34,590 nucleotides of DNA from Synechococcus sp. (GCA_012270465.1 JAAXIH010000019.1:1-34590), one strand, 5' to 3'; shown: positions 18,336-26,592, numbered from the stretch's first letter. Translations and numbers: made by a program. Notes: generated from the sequence alone by a model not told the origin.

Positions 18336-19580
18336 ATGGCCGAGCGTTTTGATGTTTTAGTCCTGGGTATTTCTGAGAAGGATGCGCTTTCCTTGCTGTT
18401 CGCTAAAACGGCTGATGTCCCGCGCCCTTCTGATCGCTATTTTGCTGCGACTCGCTTGGGTTTGTGTGGTTGTGACAAGACTTTCGATGCGCTGATTCGT
18501 GCAACTTATGACCTCACGACCGATGAGCTTTTTGACAGGATCACTCGGCGTAAGGCAATTGAAGCTCTCGGGCGCCGGAAAGATATCAGGGCTGTTCCTG
18601 CTCTTGTTGATGTTTTGGCCTGTTCTGATACTGAGGCTGTGATTAATGCAATCTCTGCATTAACAAGGATCGGTTGGTCTCCAGCGCCAGCTGAGCACGA
18701 CCGGCTTTTGCATTTGCTTGAAAGTGAGGATGTCACCCTGTCACGGGCTGTGATTCAGGCATTCGCCAGGTTGTCGATTAAGAGCTCAGCTTCTCATTTG
18801 CGAATTCGTGAACTCTGCGGCCATGAAAGTGCCTTGGTCTTTGGTGCTGCACGAGCTTGCCTCTGCAAGTTGTATGGAGAAACAGCTTTGATGCAGCCGT
18901 TGTTGCCTCAGTTGACCGATCTGGTTGCTGGCAAGCGACGTTCTGCTGTTATTGATATCGGTGACTCCGGTGATCATGGCCTTCTTTCTGCTTTGGTGAA
19001 GGCACCGGTCTCAATGTCGCTAAGAGCAAAAAGTTTTTTGCAGATTGTGGAGGCTGGTGGCCTGTTGGAGATCGATCTATACCAAGAGCTTTTTCAGCGT
19101 CTTTTGTTGGATGATCCTTTGCTTTTAGAGCTCAACGATGACTGGAAGTGTGGCCTCTCGCCAGAGGATATTGAGCAGAATTTGAGTCATCGAGATGAGG
19201 CGCGGCAGTATGGCGCTGCCGCAAGTTTGATGAGGATTGGTCGTGAAGAGTGCCTTGAGCTAATTGACAGCATGCAAGAACGTTTGTGGTCGGACTATGT
19301 CACTCATTACTATTTGACTTGTGTTATCGGTTTGCGTGGCCTTCATGAGAAAAGTTATTTAGTACGAGCTGCCTTGGCTGAAACAACGCCTCAGTACACA
19401 AAATCCAGGGTTGCCGCAGCTTGGGCTTGTGTGCGGTTGCACCTTGATGATCAGCTTGAGCTTTTGTACGAGTTGTCCAACTCATCGCCTTGGGTTCCCC
19501 TTCGCTGGACTTGCCAGCAAGCGTTTGCTCAATTGATTGAGAAGCAGCAAACCTCCGGTGATCTTCTTGCTCGTTGTTAG
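18336..19580 (+). CDS. mpeW: Phycoerythrobilin lyase of the CpcE/MpeZ/MpeW family
   Basis: This 414-aa all-helical protein contains HEAT-like repeats (RRKAIEALGRRKDIRAVPALVDVLACSDTEAVINAISALTRIGW). That is the E/F-type phycobilin lyase fold of CpcE, CpeY, MpeY, MpeZ and MpeW. Such enzymes attach phycoerythrobilin to a cysteine of a phycobiliprotein alpha subunit, some also isomerising it to phycourobilin. The N-terminus (AERFDVLVLGISEKDALSLLF…DRYFAATRLGLC) and length match the CpeY/MpeZ/MpeW group. Next to FciA/FciB-type regulators and away from phycobilisome rod genes, MpeW (CA4-B island) is the best guess; MpeZ (CA4-A) is the alternative. The GC content is closer to the host's than the upstream genes. 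Confidence 0.72.
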   Translation: MAERFDVLVLGISEKDALSLLFAKTADVPRPSDRYFAATRLGLCGCDKTFDALIRATYDLTTDELFDRITRRKAIEALGRRKDIRAVPALVDVLACSDTEAVINAISALTRIGWSPAPAEHDRLLHLLESEDVTLSRAVIQAFARLSIKSSASHLRIRELCGHESALVFGAARACLCKLYGETALMQPLLPQLTDLVAGKRRSAVIDIGDSGDHGLLSALVKAPVSMSLRAKSFLQIVEAGGLLEIDLYQELFQRLLLDDPLLLELNDDWKCGLSPEDIEQNLSHRDEARQYGAAASLMRIGREECLELIDSMQERLWSDYVTHYYLTCVIGLRGLHEKSYLVRAALAETTPQYTKSRVAAAWACVRLHLDDQLELLYELSNSSPWVPLRWTCQQAFAQLIEKQQTSGDLLARC

Positions 19581-19591
19581 GTCTTATCAGA

Positions 19592-20365
19592 TCAGCTGCT
19601 AAGCCATTGGTTCACAGCTAGTGCCCAACCTTCGCTATGGGGGGCTTTCGCTAATTGAAAGCGGCCACTGGCAATGAACTCTTGGAATATCGGGTGTGGA
19701 CCTTGAGCGCCTGGCACCACAACGGCTTGGTCCACGGCTTCGAGCATGGGCAAATCATTGGGAGAGTCGCCAAGCCCAAGCACCACAACATCGGGTTGCT
19801 GCAAATGCTGTTTGAGCACCTCCACCGCACGGCCCTTATGGCTGCCGCCACTGAGCAAATGGCTCATGCGATTGCCTTGCACCACCAGCAGCTGATGCTG
19901 GGCTGCAAGTTGTCGCAGTGGTTCTCGCAGCTCTTCAGGGGCCGTGAGAAAGGGAACGCTCCACTCGCGGCGCTGCGCTGAGGCCAGCGCCTGACCGCGC
20001 AAACCCGTCAACGCCTCGCCCTGCTCTGCGCTGAGATCTTCCAGGGCCACCAGCTCATGGCCCAAGGCTTGGCTGAGTTCATCCAACTTCGGCCTTAAGA
20101 CGCTGTGGGCTGCCCCCAAGGGCACCACCCATTCGCTGCCATCGGCGTTGTTGCCATAGATGGCTCCACCGTTTTCGACAATGAATGGATCGCTCAGCTC
20201 AGCGTCTTGGCGAAAGGCTCTGACCTCCTCAGCGGTTTTGCTGGTGCAGGGGATCACCAAAACCCCCTGCTGCTTGAGCGCGGCCACGGTGCTGCGCGCA
20301 GGCTCCCAGCTGTAGCTGTGATCCAGCAGCGTGCCGTCGAGATCGGTGACCACCCAGCGCGTCAT
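19592..20365 (-). CDS. gpgP: Glucosyl-3-phosphoglycerate phosphatase (MPGP-type HAD phosphatase)
   Basis: This ~257-aa HAD hydrolase of the mannosyl/glucosyl-3-phosphoglycerate phosphatase type removes phosphate to give glucosylglycerate. Motif I is VTDLDGTLLD at the very N-terminus (nucleophile Asp8, acid/base Asp10). VIPCTSKTAEEV, FIVENGGAIY and LGLGDSPNDLPML are motifs II to IV, with a C2-type cap between. The track extends to 20383, but ATG 20365 overlaps the stop of the GH13 gene by one base (TGATG) and fits the family start. It is the last gene of a minus-strand pair; gpgS lies divergently just upstream. Confidence 0.87.
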   Translation of the reverse strand: MTRWVVTDLDGTLLDHSYSWEPARSTVAALKQQGVLVIPCTSKTAEEVRAFRQDAELSDPFIVENGGAIYGNNADGSEWVVPLGAAHSVLRPKLDELSQALGHELVALEDLSAEQGEALTGLRGQALASAQRREWSVPFLTAPEELREPLRQLAAQHQLLVVQGNRMSHLLSGGSHKGRAVEVLKQHLQQPDVVVLGLGDSPNDLPMLEAVDQAVVVPGAQGPHPIFQEFIASGRFQLAKAPHSEGWALAVNQWLSS

Positions 20366-22098
20366 CAACCCAGCTCCAGCCAATGCACGGCGAACGGCTC
20401 CAATTCGAGGTATGGGCCGCTGATTCTGGTGCCATTGAGCACGTCAGACCAGCTCAGCTCGATGGCTTCTGAGGGGATTTGCAGCATCCGCGCCAAGGGG
20501 AAGCTCACCCGCCGGTTGCTGAAATTGTGCACGGCCCAAAGCGCTTGGCTTGGTGTTCCACGCTTCAAGATCACCACATCGCTGCGGTCGCCGCTCAGCA
20601 ATTCCATTGGCGCTTCGGGATCCATCGCCGCACGCTGGCTGCGCAGCTGCATCGCCGCTTGCAGTCGCTTCAAAATCTTGCTGGCCGGTTGGTCGGGATC
20701 AGCGAGCTGGCGCTCCAAGCGCTCCGCTTGAAATTTGGGGCGGTTGAGATCGCGGCGGTGCCCCGTGCTGCGGAACTGCTTCATGTCGTTGGCGGCGGCT
20801 AGTAAGGCGGGCAAATAAAACGCTGGAACCCCTGGCAGGGCCATCACCAGCAGTTGGCTCAATAGGAATCGCTGCAGCTGGAGATGGGAGGGATCCACGC
20901 CGCCATCGGCCATGGCGCTCCACCAGCTGATGTTGATCTCATAGGGGGATTCTTTGCCGCTGGCGAGGCGCCGGTGGCTGACCAGCCCGCCGCGCCGTTC
21001 ACAAGCCACCAGCAGCTCATGCAAACGCTCGGGCGGCATCAGGCCTTCGAGTGGACGCAAGCCAATGCCGTCGTGGCAAGCACTGAAGTTCAGCAGGCTC
21101 GATCCCGCGGGAAGCTCGGGCCAACCGGCCAACCATTGGTTCAGCAGATCGGCGCGGCGGCTGATTAAGGCCTCCACCAATAGAGGGGGGAGCGGAAAGT
21201 TGTAGGCCAGATGGGCATCGTTGCCGCTACGCAGATAAGAGAGGTTTTCCTGCTCAGGAACGTTGGTTTCGGTCACCACAACGCCCCGGCTCGTGACCGT
21301 CTCCAGCAGTTGGCGCAGGATGCGCACCACCGTGTAGGCCTGCGGACGATGCAGGCATGTGGTGCCCTCTTCTTTCCACACAAACCCCACGGCATCGAGG
21401 CGGAGCCAGCTCACCCCATGACGGCTGAGCCGGCCGAGGAGTTCGCTGAAGCCCAGCAACACCTCAGGCTCGCTCCAATCGAGATCGAGTTGATCAGGGC
21501 CAAAGGTGCTCCATACCGGCCTCGGCCCGTCTTCGGTGGCCAAGGTGGTGAACAGGCTGGTGCTGCGCGGGCGGATCACGTTGGCCCAGCCACCGTCTGG
21601 ATCAGGAGCCAGGATGCAGCTCCGTCCCGGTTCGCTCCGCTGCAGAAATTGCAGCACCCATGGGTGGGAGGCTGAAACGTGGTTCAAGACCAGATCAGCC
21701 ATCACCGTTCGTCCTTCGGCGAGTGCGGCGAGATCGGTCCATTCGCCGAAGCCTGGTTCCAGTTCGCTGTGGCTGGCCACCGCAAAGCCGCCATCGCTGC
21801 TGGCCTTGAGGAAGGGCAACACGTGCACCACTCCATCGAGAGCGCTGAAGTGGCTGTTGAGAACGCCTTGGAGCGTTGTGAGGCCGCTTTCACCCTCCCG
21901 TTGCAAGGTGTTGGCGTAGGTGATCAGAACGGCGGTGCTGGCATCCCAGCGAGGCTGCTGGGTTCTCTGCTTTGTGCTGGTTTGCAGAGATTGCAGCAAT
22001 TGCGACGACAGTTCTTGGATGAACTCTGAAGACTTCTCCCGATAGAGCTCACGCAGGAGTGCGTCCATCTGGCCGCTTTGTAGGGCACTCCCCTGCAT
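20365..22098 (-). CDS. GH13_18-type glycoside phosphorylase (sucrose/glucosylglycerate phosphorylase-like)
   Basis: This 577-aa alpha-amylase-superfamily enzyme contains MADLVLNHVSASHPW (region I), GVSWLRLDAVGFVWKE (nucleophile Asp235), VVVTETNVPEQEN (acid/base Glu277) and NFSACHDGIGLRP (Asp343), the pattern of the sucrose phosphorylase subfamily. DVLNGTRISG near the end is the C-terminal beta domain. In marine cyanobacteria a sucrose-phosphorylase-like gene accompanies gpgS/gpgP, so it probably cleaves glucosylglycerate, or sucrose, by phosphate to recover glucose-1-phosphate; which substrate is unproven. ATG 22068 is an alternative start. Confidence 0.83.
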   Translation of the reverse strand: MQGSALQSGQMDALLRELYREKSSEFIQELSSQLLQSLQTSTKQRTQQPRWDASTAVLITYANTLQREGESGLTTLQGVLNSHFSALDGVVHVLPFLKASSDGGFAVASHSELEPGFGEWTDLAALAEGRTVMADLVLNHVSASHPWVLQFLQRSEPGRSCILAPDPDGGWANVIRPRSTSLFTTLATEDGPRPVWSTFGPDQLDLDWSEPEVLLGFSELLGRLSRHGVSWLRLDAVGFVWKEEGTTCLHRPQAYTVVRILRQLLETVTSRGVVVTETNVPEQENLSYLRSGNDAHLAYNFPLPPLLVEALISRRADLLNQWLAGWPELPAGSSLLNFSACHDGIGLRPLEGLMPPERLHELLVACERRGGLVSHRRLASGKESPYEINISWWSAMADGGVDPSHLQLQRFLLSQLLVMALPGVPAFYLPALLAAANDMKQFRSTGHRRDLNRPKFQAERLERQLADPDQPASKILKRLQAAMQLRSQRAAMDPEAPMELLSGDRSDVVILKRGTPSQALWAVHNFSNRRVSFPLARMLQIPSEAIELSWSDVLNGTRISGPYLELEPFAVHWLELG

Positions 22099-22168
22099 TC
22101 ACTCCTCCATTCCTTGCCTACACGGTATGGAGAAATGAGCTCTTCGCTGTTGTCGCACGAACCATCGA

Positions 22169-23467
22169 GTGGATTTCCAACAGGGGCCCATCACCACCAT
22201 CCACGACTACGGGACCGACGCTGATGCGGCGGGGCTGTTGCGTCAGGGATTGCAGCAGCGGCCAACGAGCCTGTTGATTCCCTGTCTGATGGAGGAGTTC
22301 AGCCGGCCAGCCCTGGGTCTGATTCGTGAGGTGTTGCGCGAGCTCGATGGCCTGCAGGAGCTGGTCATTGCTCTGTCAGCTGGAACCGCCGAAGAGGTGT
22401 TGCAGGCGGAGGCATTCTTTGCCGATATGCCGTTCCCGGTGCGGGTGCACTGGACCAACGGTCCAGCGGTGAAGGAGCTGCTGGCCTCACTGCAGGAGTT
22501 CAATCTCGAGGTGATGGGCCCACCGGGCAAAGGCTGGGCTGTTTGGCAGGGTCTTGGTGTTGCCACCCGCCAAGCTGAGGTGGTTGGCCTCTTTGATGCC
22601 GACATCCGCACCTTCTCGCCGCAGTATCCGGCGCGGATGCTGGCGCCTTTGCTGGATCCCTCCCAAGGCATTGCCTACGTCAAAGCCTTCTACAGCCGCT
22701 TGTCGCTCGAGACCCGCGCCTTGCAAGGCCGCGCGACGCGGTTGTTTGTGAATCCTCTTCTGGTCAGCCTTGAGCGGATGTTGGGTGAGCTCAACTATCT
22801 GCGCTATCTGCGCGCGTTCCGCTACCCCTTGGCCGGTGAATTCGCGTTCACCACTGATTTGGCCATGAACCTGCGCATCCCCAGTGATTGGGGATTGGAA
22901 GTGGGGCTGCTTTCAGAGGTCTATCGCCAGGTCGCCATCAGCCGGATTGCGCAGGTGGATTTGGGCTTGTTTGATCACAAGCACAAAGAACTCGGCAGCA
23001 CCCCCAAAGAGGGTTTGCAGCGCATGTGTGGCGAGATTCTCTCCACGGTGCTGCGGGGCTTGATGGAACACGAAGGTGTGGCCTTGGCCGAGGCCCATGT
23101 GCCCGCCCTGGAGGTTCTCTATCGCCGCGTTGGTGAAGACCGCGTGCGTCAGCACGGCCTGGATTCCAGCGTGAATGGCTTGCCTTATGACCGCCATGGC
23201 GAAGAGTTGGCCGTGCATGAATTCGCCAACTTGATTCGCCCGGGCATGAATCAGTTCTTGCAGCAACCGGTGTCGCTGCAACTGCCCTGCTGGTCGCGCT
23301 TGTTGAGCTGCTCCGCATCGCTGCGTGAAGATCTGGCCCTGGCTGGATCGCAGGGCCGCCAAACCCGGTTGGTCAATGTGCCCTTGGCACCCAAGCCGAA
23401 GTTGGAGGTGGGCAGGGCTCAGCCCGCCCCTTGGCATCAGCCCGCTGCCAGCGGTTCAGCCCGCTAA
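22169..23467 (+). CDS. gpgS: Glucosyl-3-phosphoglycerate synthase
   Basis: This 432-aa GT81-family glycosyltransferase joins a sugar nucleotide's glucose to 3-phosphoglycerate, the first step to glucosylglycerate, a compatible solute often raised when nitrogen is scarce. LIPCLMEEFSRPAL opens the nucleotide-binding fold, PPGKGWAVWQGLG and GLFDADIRTF (DxD at 143-145) bind the donor and metal, and RYPLAGEFAFTTDLAMNLRIPSDWGLEVGLLSEVY is the acceptor region characteristic of GpgS. The start is GTG at 22169; the 70-base divergent gap to the GH13 gene should hold promoters for both units. Confidence 0.93.
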   Translation: MDFQQGPITTIHDYGTDADAAGLLRQGLQQRPTSLLIPCLMEEFSRPALGLIREVLRELDGLQELVIALSAGTAEEVLQAEAFFADMPFPVRVHWTNGPAVKELLASLQEFNLEVMGPPGKGWAVWQGLGVATRQAEVVGLFDADIRTFSPQYPARMLAPLLDPSQGIAYVKAFYSRLSLETRALQGRATRLFVNPLLVSLERMLGELNYLRYLRAFRYPLAGEFAFTTDLAMNLRIPSDWGLEVGLLSEVYRQVAISRIAQVDLGLFDHKHKELGSTPKEGLQRMCGEILSTVLRGLMEHEGVALAEAHVPALEVLYRRVGEDRVRQHGLDSSVNGLPYDRHGEELAVHEFANLIRPGMNQFLQQPVSLQLPCWSRLLSCSASLREDLALAGSQGRQTRLVNVPLAPKPKLEVGRAQPAPWHQPAASGSAR

Positions 23468-23522
23468 ATCCATTTGGATTGGTTCGGCTCCGTAACATCA
23501 GCCCCCAAGCAAGCAGGCGCTG

Positions 23523-24188
23523 ATGGAGGTTCCCCCCAAGCTGATCGCACTGGGTGATAGCGGTGTTTTTGGCTGGGGTGATCTCGAGGCCGGTGGCTGG
23601 GCGGAACGGCTGCGTTGCCATTGGATGCCCAGGCCCCAGGCACCAGTGGTTTACAACCTCGGCGTTCGCGGCGATGGGCTGGAGCGTGTGGCTGCCAGGC
23701 TCCAGCAGGAGTTCAGCGTGCGCGGAGAGCTCAGGCGTCAGCAGCCTCAGGGGATGTTGTTGGGCGTTGGCCTCAACGATTGCGCCCGGGTGGGCCGCAG
23801 CGATGGCCGCCTGCAGTTGGAGCCTGAGGCCTTCCTCTTTGGCTTGGAGCAATTGCTCAGCCAAGCGGTGCAACTGGCCCCGGTGTTTGTGTTGGGGCTG
23901 ACGCCTGTGAATGAAGAGGCCATGCCCTATGCCGGTTGCCTTTGGTATGGCAATGGCGATGTGGCTCGGGCGAATCGCTTGATCGAAGAAGCCTGCCTGG
24001 AGAAGGACGTGCCGTTTTTGCGCTTGTGGGATGGCGATGCCGTTGGGCCGCAATGGCTCGCTCGCCTCAGTCCGGATGGATTGCATTGCAACAGCGACGG
24101 TCACCGTTGGATTTTTGAGCGGCTGCGCAGCTGGCCTGAACTCTTGCAGTGGGCTGGCTTACCGCCAGAGGGTGCCTGCAAGCTTTAA
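23523..24188 (+). CDS. SGNH/GDSL-type hydrolase
   Basis: This 221-aa esterase-like protein shows block I IALGDSGVFGWGD (Ser13), block II LGVRGDG, block III GVGLNDCARVGRSDGR and block V DGLHCNSDGH (Asp/His), the full SGNH set. No signal peptide is seen, so it is probably cytoplasmic. Likely activity is on acyl or acetyl esters, but the substrate is unknown. It follows gpgS after 55 bases on the same strand and may be co-transcribed, without implying a glucosylglycerate role. Confidence 0.85.
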   Translation: MEVPPKLIALGDSGVFGWGDLEAGGWAERLRCHWMPRPQAPVVYNLGVRGDGLERVAARLQQEFSVRGELRRQQPQGMLLGVGLNDCARVGRSDGRLQLEPEAFLFGLEQLLSQAVQLAPVFVLGLTPVNEEAMPYAGCLWYGNGDVARANRLIEEACLEKDVPFLRLWDGDAVGPQWLARLSPDGLHCNSDGHRWIFERLRSWPELLQWAGLPPEGACKL

Positions 24189-24225
24189 CCCAGAGCTATG
24201 ACAGGCGTCTTGGCCTTTGTCTGCG

Positions 24226-24393
24226 ATGAATCCCTTTTTGCTGCTGCTTTACACCCTGATTTTTTGTGTGGTGTATGGAGCCGCCTATGGCGCTGCGCTG
24301 ACCGGCAAGATCGCCTGCATCAACCGCAACTCGGCGATCACAGCTCTGGTCTTTGCGGTGGTGCTTTGGCTGTTGAACAAACCCTTCGGCTGA
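24226..24393 (+). CDS. Small two-helix membrane protein, unknown function
   Basis: This 55-aa ORF is missed by the track: MNPFLLLLYTLIFCVVYGAA, a short GKIACINRNSA loop, then a second hydrophobic helix ALVFAVVLWLLNKPFG. Two transmembrane segments with a Gly/Lys/Asn turn look like a genuine small thylakoid or plasma membrane protein. It starts 37 bases after the SGNH gene. The convergent 174-aa gene ends 3 bases further. Confidence 0.7.
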   Translation: MNPFLLLLYTLIFCVVYGAAYGAALTGKIACINRNSAITALVFAVVLWLLNKPFG

Positions 24394-24396
24394 CGC

Positions 24397-24921
24397 TCAT
24401 AAAAACGACGCTACAAATTGCGAGCGCAGCAATGTCTCGCCAGCGGAGCGGTTCACACCGCTTTGTCGAAATAGCTCCGCGACCGCTTCGAAGCTGGGCT
24501 CCCTTGGCATCGATGGGGCGCTGCAGTACTGAATTCCGATCAAGCGCAGCACCGTTCCGCAGCCCATTCCGTCTTGCTGCAAATAGGGCTTTTGCTGCAT
24601 GGCCAGCCGCACTAGCTGATCGCCTTGGGCTGGAAGCTCATCACCTATCCAGGGCTGACAGTCGCTATCAAGCCTGTGGGGGCGCGTTGCATTACTCCAT
24701 TGCAGGGCGATGGCATGGCAGTGCTCGTCGTGGGGAGTCCAAGGGGTGGGCAGGCACTGACCGCCACGTTGTTGAACGCTCTGAAGTACGTGCTGCAACT
24801 GCTCATCGCGATCCTGCTGCAGTTCATTGATCACGAAGTTTGGAACCAAGGCAATCAGGCTCTGCCCATGGCTCTCCAGCAGCCGGACCGGGTCTGGGGT
24901 CAGAAACACTTTGGTGGTCAT
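24397..24921 (-). CDS. Conserved-looking hypothetical protein
   Basis: This 174-aa protein begins MTTKVFLTPDPVRLLESHGQSLIALVPNFVINELQQDRDEQLQHVL. It then has a His/Cys-containing middle and ends with EPSFEAVAELFRQSGVNRSAGETLLRSQF. No family is recognised. It has no membrane segment or signal peptide. Codon use fits a real gene (GC-rich third positions). It is convergent with the small membrane protein. Confidence 0.6.
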   Translation of the reverse strand: MTTKVFLTPDPVRLLESHGQSLIALVPNFVINELQQDRDEQLQHVLQSVQQRGGQCLPTPWTPHDEHCHAIALQWSNATRPHRLDSDCQPWIGDELPAQGDQLVRLAMQQKPYLQQDGMGCGTVLRLIGIQYCSAPSMPREPSFEAVAELFRQSGVNRSAGETLLRSQFVASFL

Positions 24922-25014
24922 TCAGCCGTTATCCAGCCCTGGGCTGGCCTCCATGCTGGCTGATGGGTCCACAACAACAGGCTTCTTTAGTCTGAATTGA
25001 TCTGAGAGTGCCCC

Positions 25015-25314
25015 ATGCCTTTGCTCTGGGAAAACCTGGCGCGCCAACTCGACAGCGTGCGTGCAGCAGACACCACAGCGAGTGTTGTGACCGACGGCAC
25101 TGGTGGTTTGTCCCGTCAACAGCGTTTGCAGGCAGCCCTTGCTGCAATCCAAGACAAGGGCAATCCGCTCATGGTCGAGTCACTCAAGGCTGCCCTTGAG
25201 GGCAGAGAACCTCGGATGGAGTTGCCTGAACTCCCCCAAGGCCTGGAGGCAGAACTCAGTGGCCCGGAGGCCTATCTCCGTTCGATTCCCAAGCAGTTTC
25301 AGCCCAAGCAATAG
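25015..25314 (+). CDS. Small hypothetical protein, 99 aa
   Basis: The sequence is MPLLWENLARQLDSVRAADTTASVV, a helical middle (SRQQRLQAALAAIQDKGNPLMVESLKAALEG) and an acidic, Pro-rich tail ending SIPKQFQPKQ. No family is recognised. Protein-like composition and a clear ATG support it as a gene. Confidence 0.65.
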   Translation: MPLLWENLARQLDSVRAADTTASVVTDGTGGLSRQQRLQAALAAIQDKGNPLMVESLKAALEGREPRMELPELPQGLEAELSGPEAYLRSIPKQFQPKQ

Positions 25315-25347
25315 CGTTGAGTTCCGCCTGAATGGTTGGCCGGCTGG

Positions 25348-25512
25348 CTATTCAATGTCCATCTCAGTGGCGTCGAGCACCTGCCAGTCCCCATCCCCCT
25401 CTTGGTCGCAAAACTCGGTGGCATCCGCTTCGTTTGTGAAGCTAGCGATCTCCCGGTAGATGCCTTCGCTGGCGGTTGGTGCCATCACCACCCAACGCTC
25501 GTCAGTATCCAT
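25348..25512 (-). CDS. Acidic small protein, 54 aa
   Basis: This ORF is missed by the track. It reads MDTDERWVVMAPTASEGIYR, then EIASFTNEADATEFCDQEGD and ends TEMDIE. It is strongly acidic with an alpha-beta pattern (WVVMA…EIASF…DATEFC…DWQVLDA), resembling a tiny ferredoxin-like or SPOR-like half fold, though no family is claimed. Confidence 0.6.
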   Translation of the reverse strand: MDTDERWVVMAPTASEGIYREIASFTNEADATEFCDQEGDGDWQVLDATEMDIE

Positions 25513-25514
25513 TA

Positions 25515-25640
25515 ATCAAAAAGGGCTGATGTCATCAAGCCAGCTTGATTGTGAAAAGTTTAAGTGCCACCTTTCGGATGAATCGATCTTGGCTTGAAAA
25601 TTTCAATGCGAGACGTCCCGGCTAGCCCGGGGCTTTTTTT
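25515..25640 (+). ncRNA. Candidate small RNA ending in an orphan terminator
   Basis: This gap lies between the start of a minus-strand gene (25512) and a plus-strand start (25689). It contains a plus-strand intrinsic terminator at its end, although no plus-strand gene ends nearby. The simplest reading is a short transcript of up to ~125 nt; alternatively it is a leader attenuator of the 25689 gene. The 5' end is not defined and no known RNA family was recognised. Confidence 0.35.
25617..25640 (+). terminator. Orphan intrinsic terminator
   Basis: CCCGG-CTAGC-CCGGG hairpin followed by GC and seven T. Confidence 0.75.
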
Positions 25641-25688
25641 GTCTTTTTCTCATGGCTGGCGCCATGATGTTGCTCTTTCTGGCCGGCC

Positions 25689-25862
25689 ATGGCTGACCCC
25701 AACGAGGAGCAATTGTCGAAGTTGAGGCTGGTCCTGGCGGTGGCCGAGAAAAACGGAAATCAGCTGTTTATCGACAACATCAAGCGCGATATCGAGGCCC
25801 TAGAGCGCGGCGAGGAATCTCCGATCATTGCTGAATACCTCACCGATGAGGAGCGCAGTTGA
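25689..25862 (+). CDS. Small hypothetical protein, 57 aa
   Basis: This ORF is missed by the track. It reads MADPNEEQLSKLRLVLAVAEKNG then NQLFIDNIKRDIEALERGEE and ends in an acidic tail (YLTDEERS). It is helical and charged, and soluble. It is followed by its own terminator at 25888. No family is recognised. Confidence 0.6.
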   Translation: MADPNEEQLSKLRLVLAVAEKNGNQLFIDNIKRDIEALERGEESPIIAEYLTDEERS

Positions 25863-25887
25863 GCTGCAGCTCACGCTGAATCGTGTT

Positions 25888-25912
25888 GCCCCTGCTTGCT
25901 CAGGGGCTTTTT
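25888..25912 (+). terminator. Intrinsic terminator (possibly bidirectional)
   Basis: GCCCCTG-CTTGCT-CAGGGGC with TTTTT, 25 bases after the 57-aa gene. It also overlaps the 3' end of the convergent minus-strand gene. Confidence 0.88.
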
Positions 25913-26409
25913 GTTGCGCTCCACAGCGCCAAGCCGCCGCCCCGGCCTCTAGCGACGAGCCATTGGTTCTGCTCGACAGCGATTAAGGCAAAAAATGGCG
26001 TTCGCTTTGGCTTGGGTTCGGGCAACGGACGCTGAAACAGGGTGGTTCCGCCAAGCTCGAGCGTGAGCCGCTCAAAGCGAAAACACAGCAAAGGCCGTTT
26101 GCCTTGTAGCCAGCCTGGCCCGTTGAAGCTCAGCTTCAGTGGCCCCAGGCTGATTGAGTTGGCAATGCTGAGATCGCCCGGCTGATTCTCTTCGGAGCCG
26201 CTGATCGAGAGGCGAGCGTTCAGCCATTGCAGCAACTTCGTTTGGCCTTGGCTCTCCTGTTGTTCCCCTTTGCCCCAAAGTCGTTGGGGGCTCCACTCAC
26301 CCAACAGAGCTGTGGCTTGGATCCCCGATCCATGGCTGCGGGCCAGCGCTTCTTGCTCGAGAAGACCAGCGAGAGTGATCGTTTTGATGTCGCCAGGGGC
26401 GTTGGGCAT
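25900..26409 (-). CDS. Hypothetical protein, ~169 aa
   Basis: It begins MPNAPGDIKTITLAGLLEQEALARSHGSGIQATALLGEWSPQRLW, then GEEQQ-type linker, and later LKLSFNGPGWLQGKRPLLCFRFERLTLELGGTTLFQRPLP and ALIAVEQNQWLVARGRGGGLALW. The alternating beta strands suggest a lipocalin-like or START-like barrel, but no family is claimed. The track starts at 26466, 19 residues upstream; ATG 26409 gives a more natural N-terminus and leaves space for the upstream regulatory palindrome. Confidence 0.6.
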   Translation of the reverse strand: MPNAPGDIKTITLAGLLEQEALARSHGSGIQATALLGEWSPQRLWGKGEQQESQGQTKLLQWLNARLSISGSEENQPGDLSIANSISLGPLKLSFNGPGWLQGKRPLLCFRFERLTLELGGTTLFQRPLPEPKPKRTPFFALIAVEQNQWLVARGRGGGLALWSATKSP

Positions 26410-26496
26410 GGTGATGTTTCGGCGATTTTGCCCAATTTTTGCGTTATGTATCGCGCTGAACGACACGGGGTGATTGTCAGCCGATAAAACACGGGT

Positions 26497-26510
26497 GTAG
26501 CAACCGCTAC
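26497..26510 (+). promoter_or_regulatory. NtcA-like box GTA-N8-TAC
   Basis: GTAGCAACCGCTAC matches the NtcA consensus GTA-N8-TAC and is embedded in the perfect palindrome TGTAGC-AACC-GCTACA. It lies 83 bases before the DUF4278 gene and 87 bases before the minus-strand gene start at 26409. No clear TAN3T box is seen 22 bases downstream, so activation geometry is unproven. Confidence 0.4.
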
Positions 26511-26592
26511 AACACGTTCACCTCGTTTCGGCGAGGCGCAGTTCGATCCAGGCCATGGAACGGGGACCTGGACTGACTCAGAGGAACCTCCC

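Noticed and set aside
14450-19580. Prophage or transposon as carrier of the insert
   Set aside because: No integrase, transposase, tRNA target or terminal repeats were seen.
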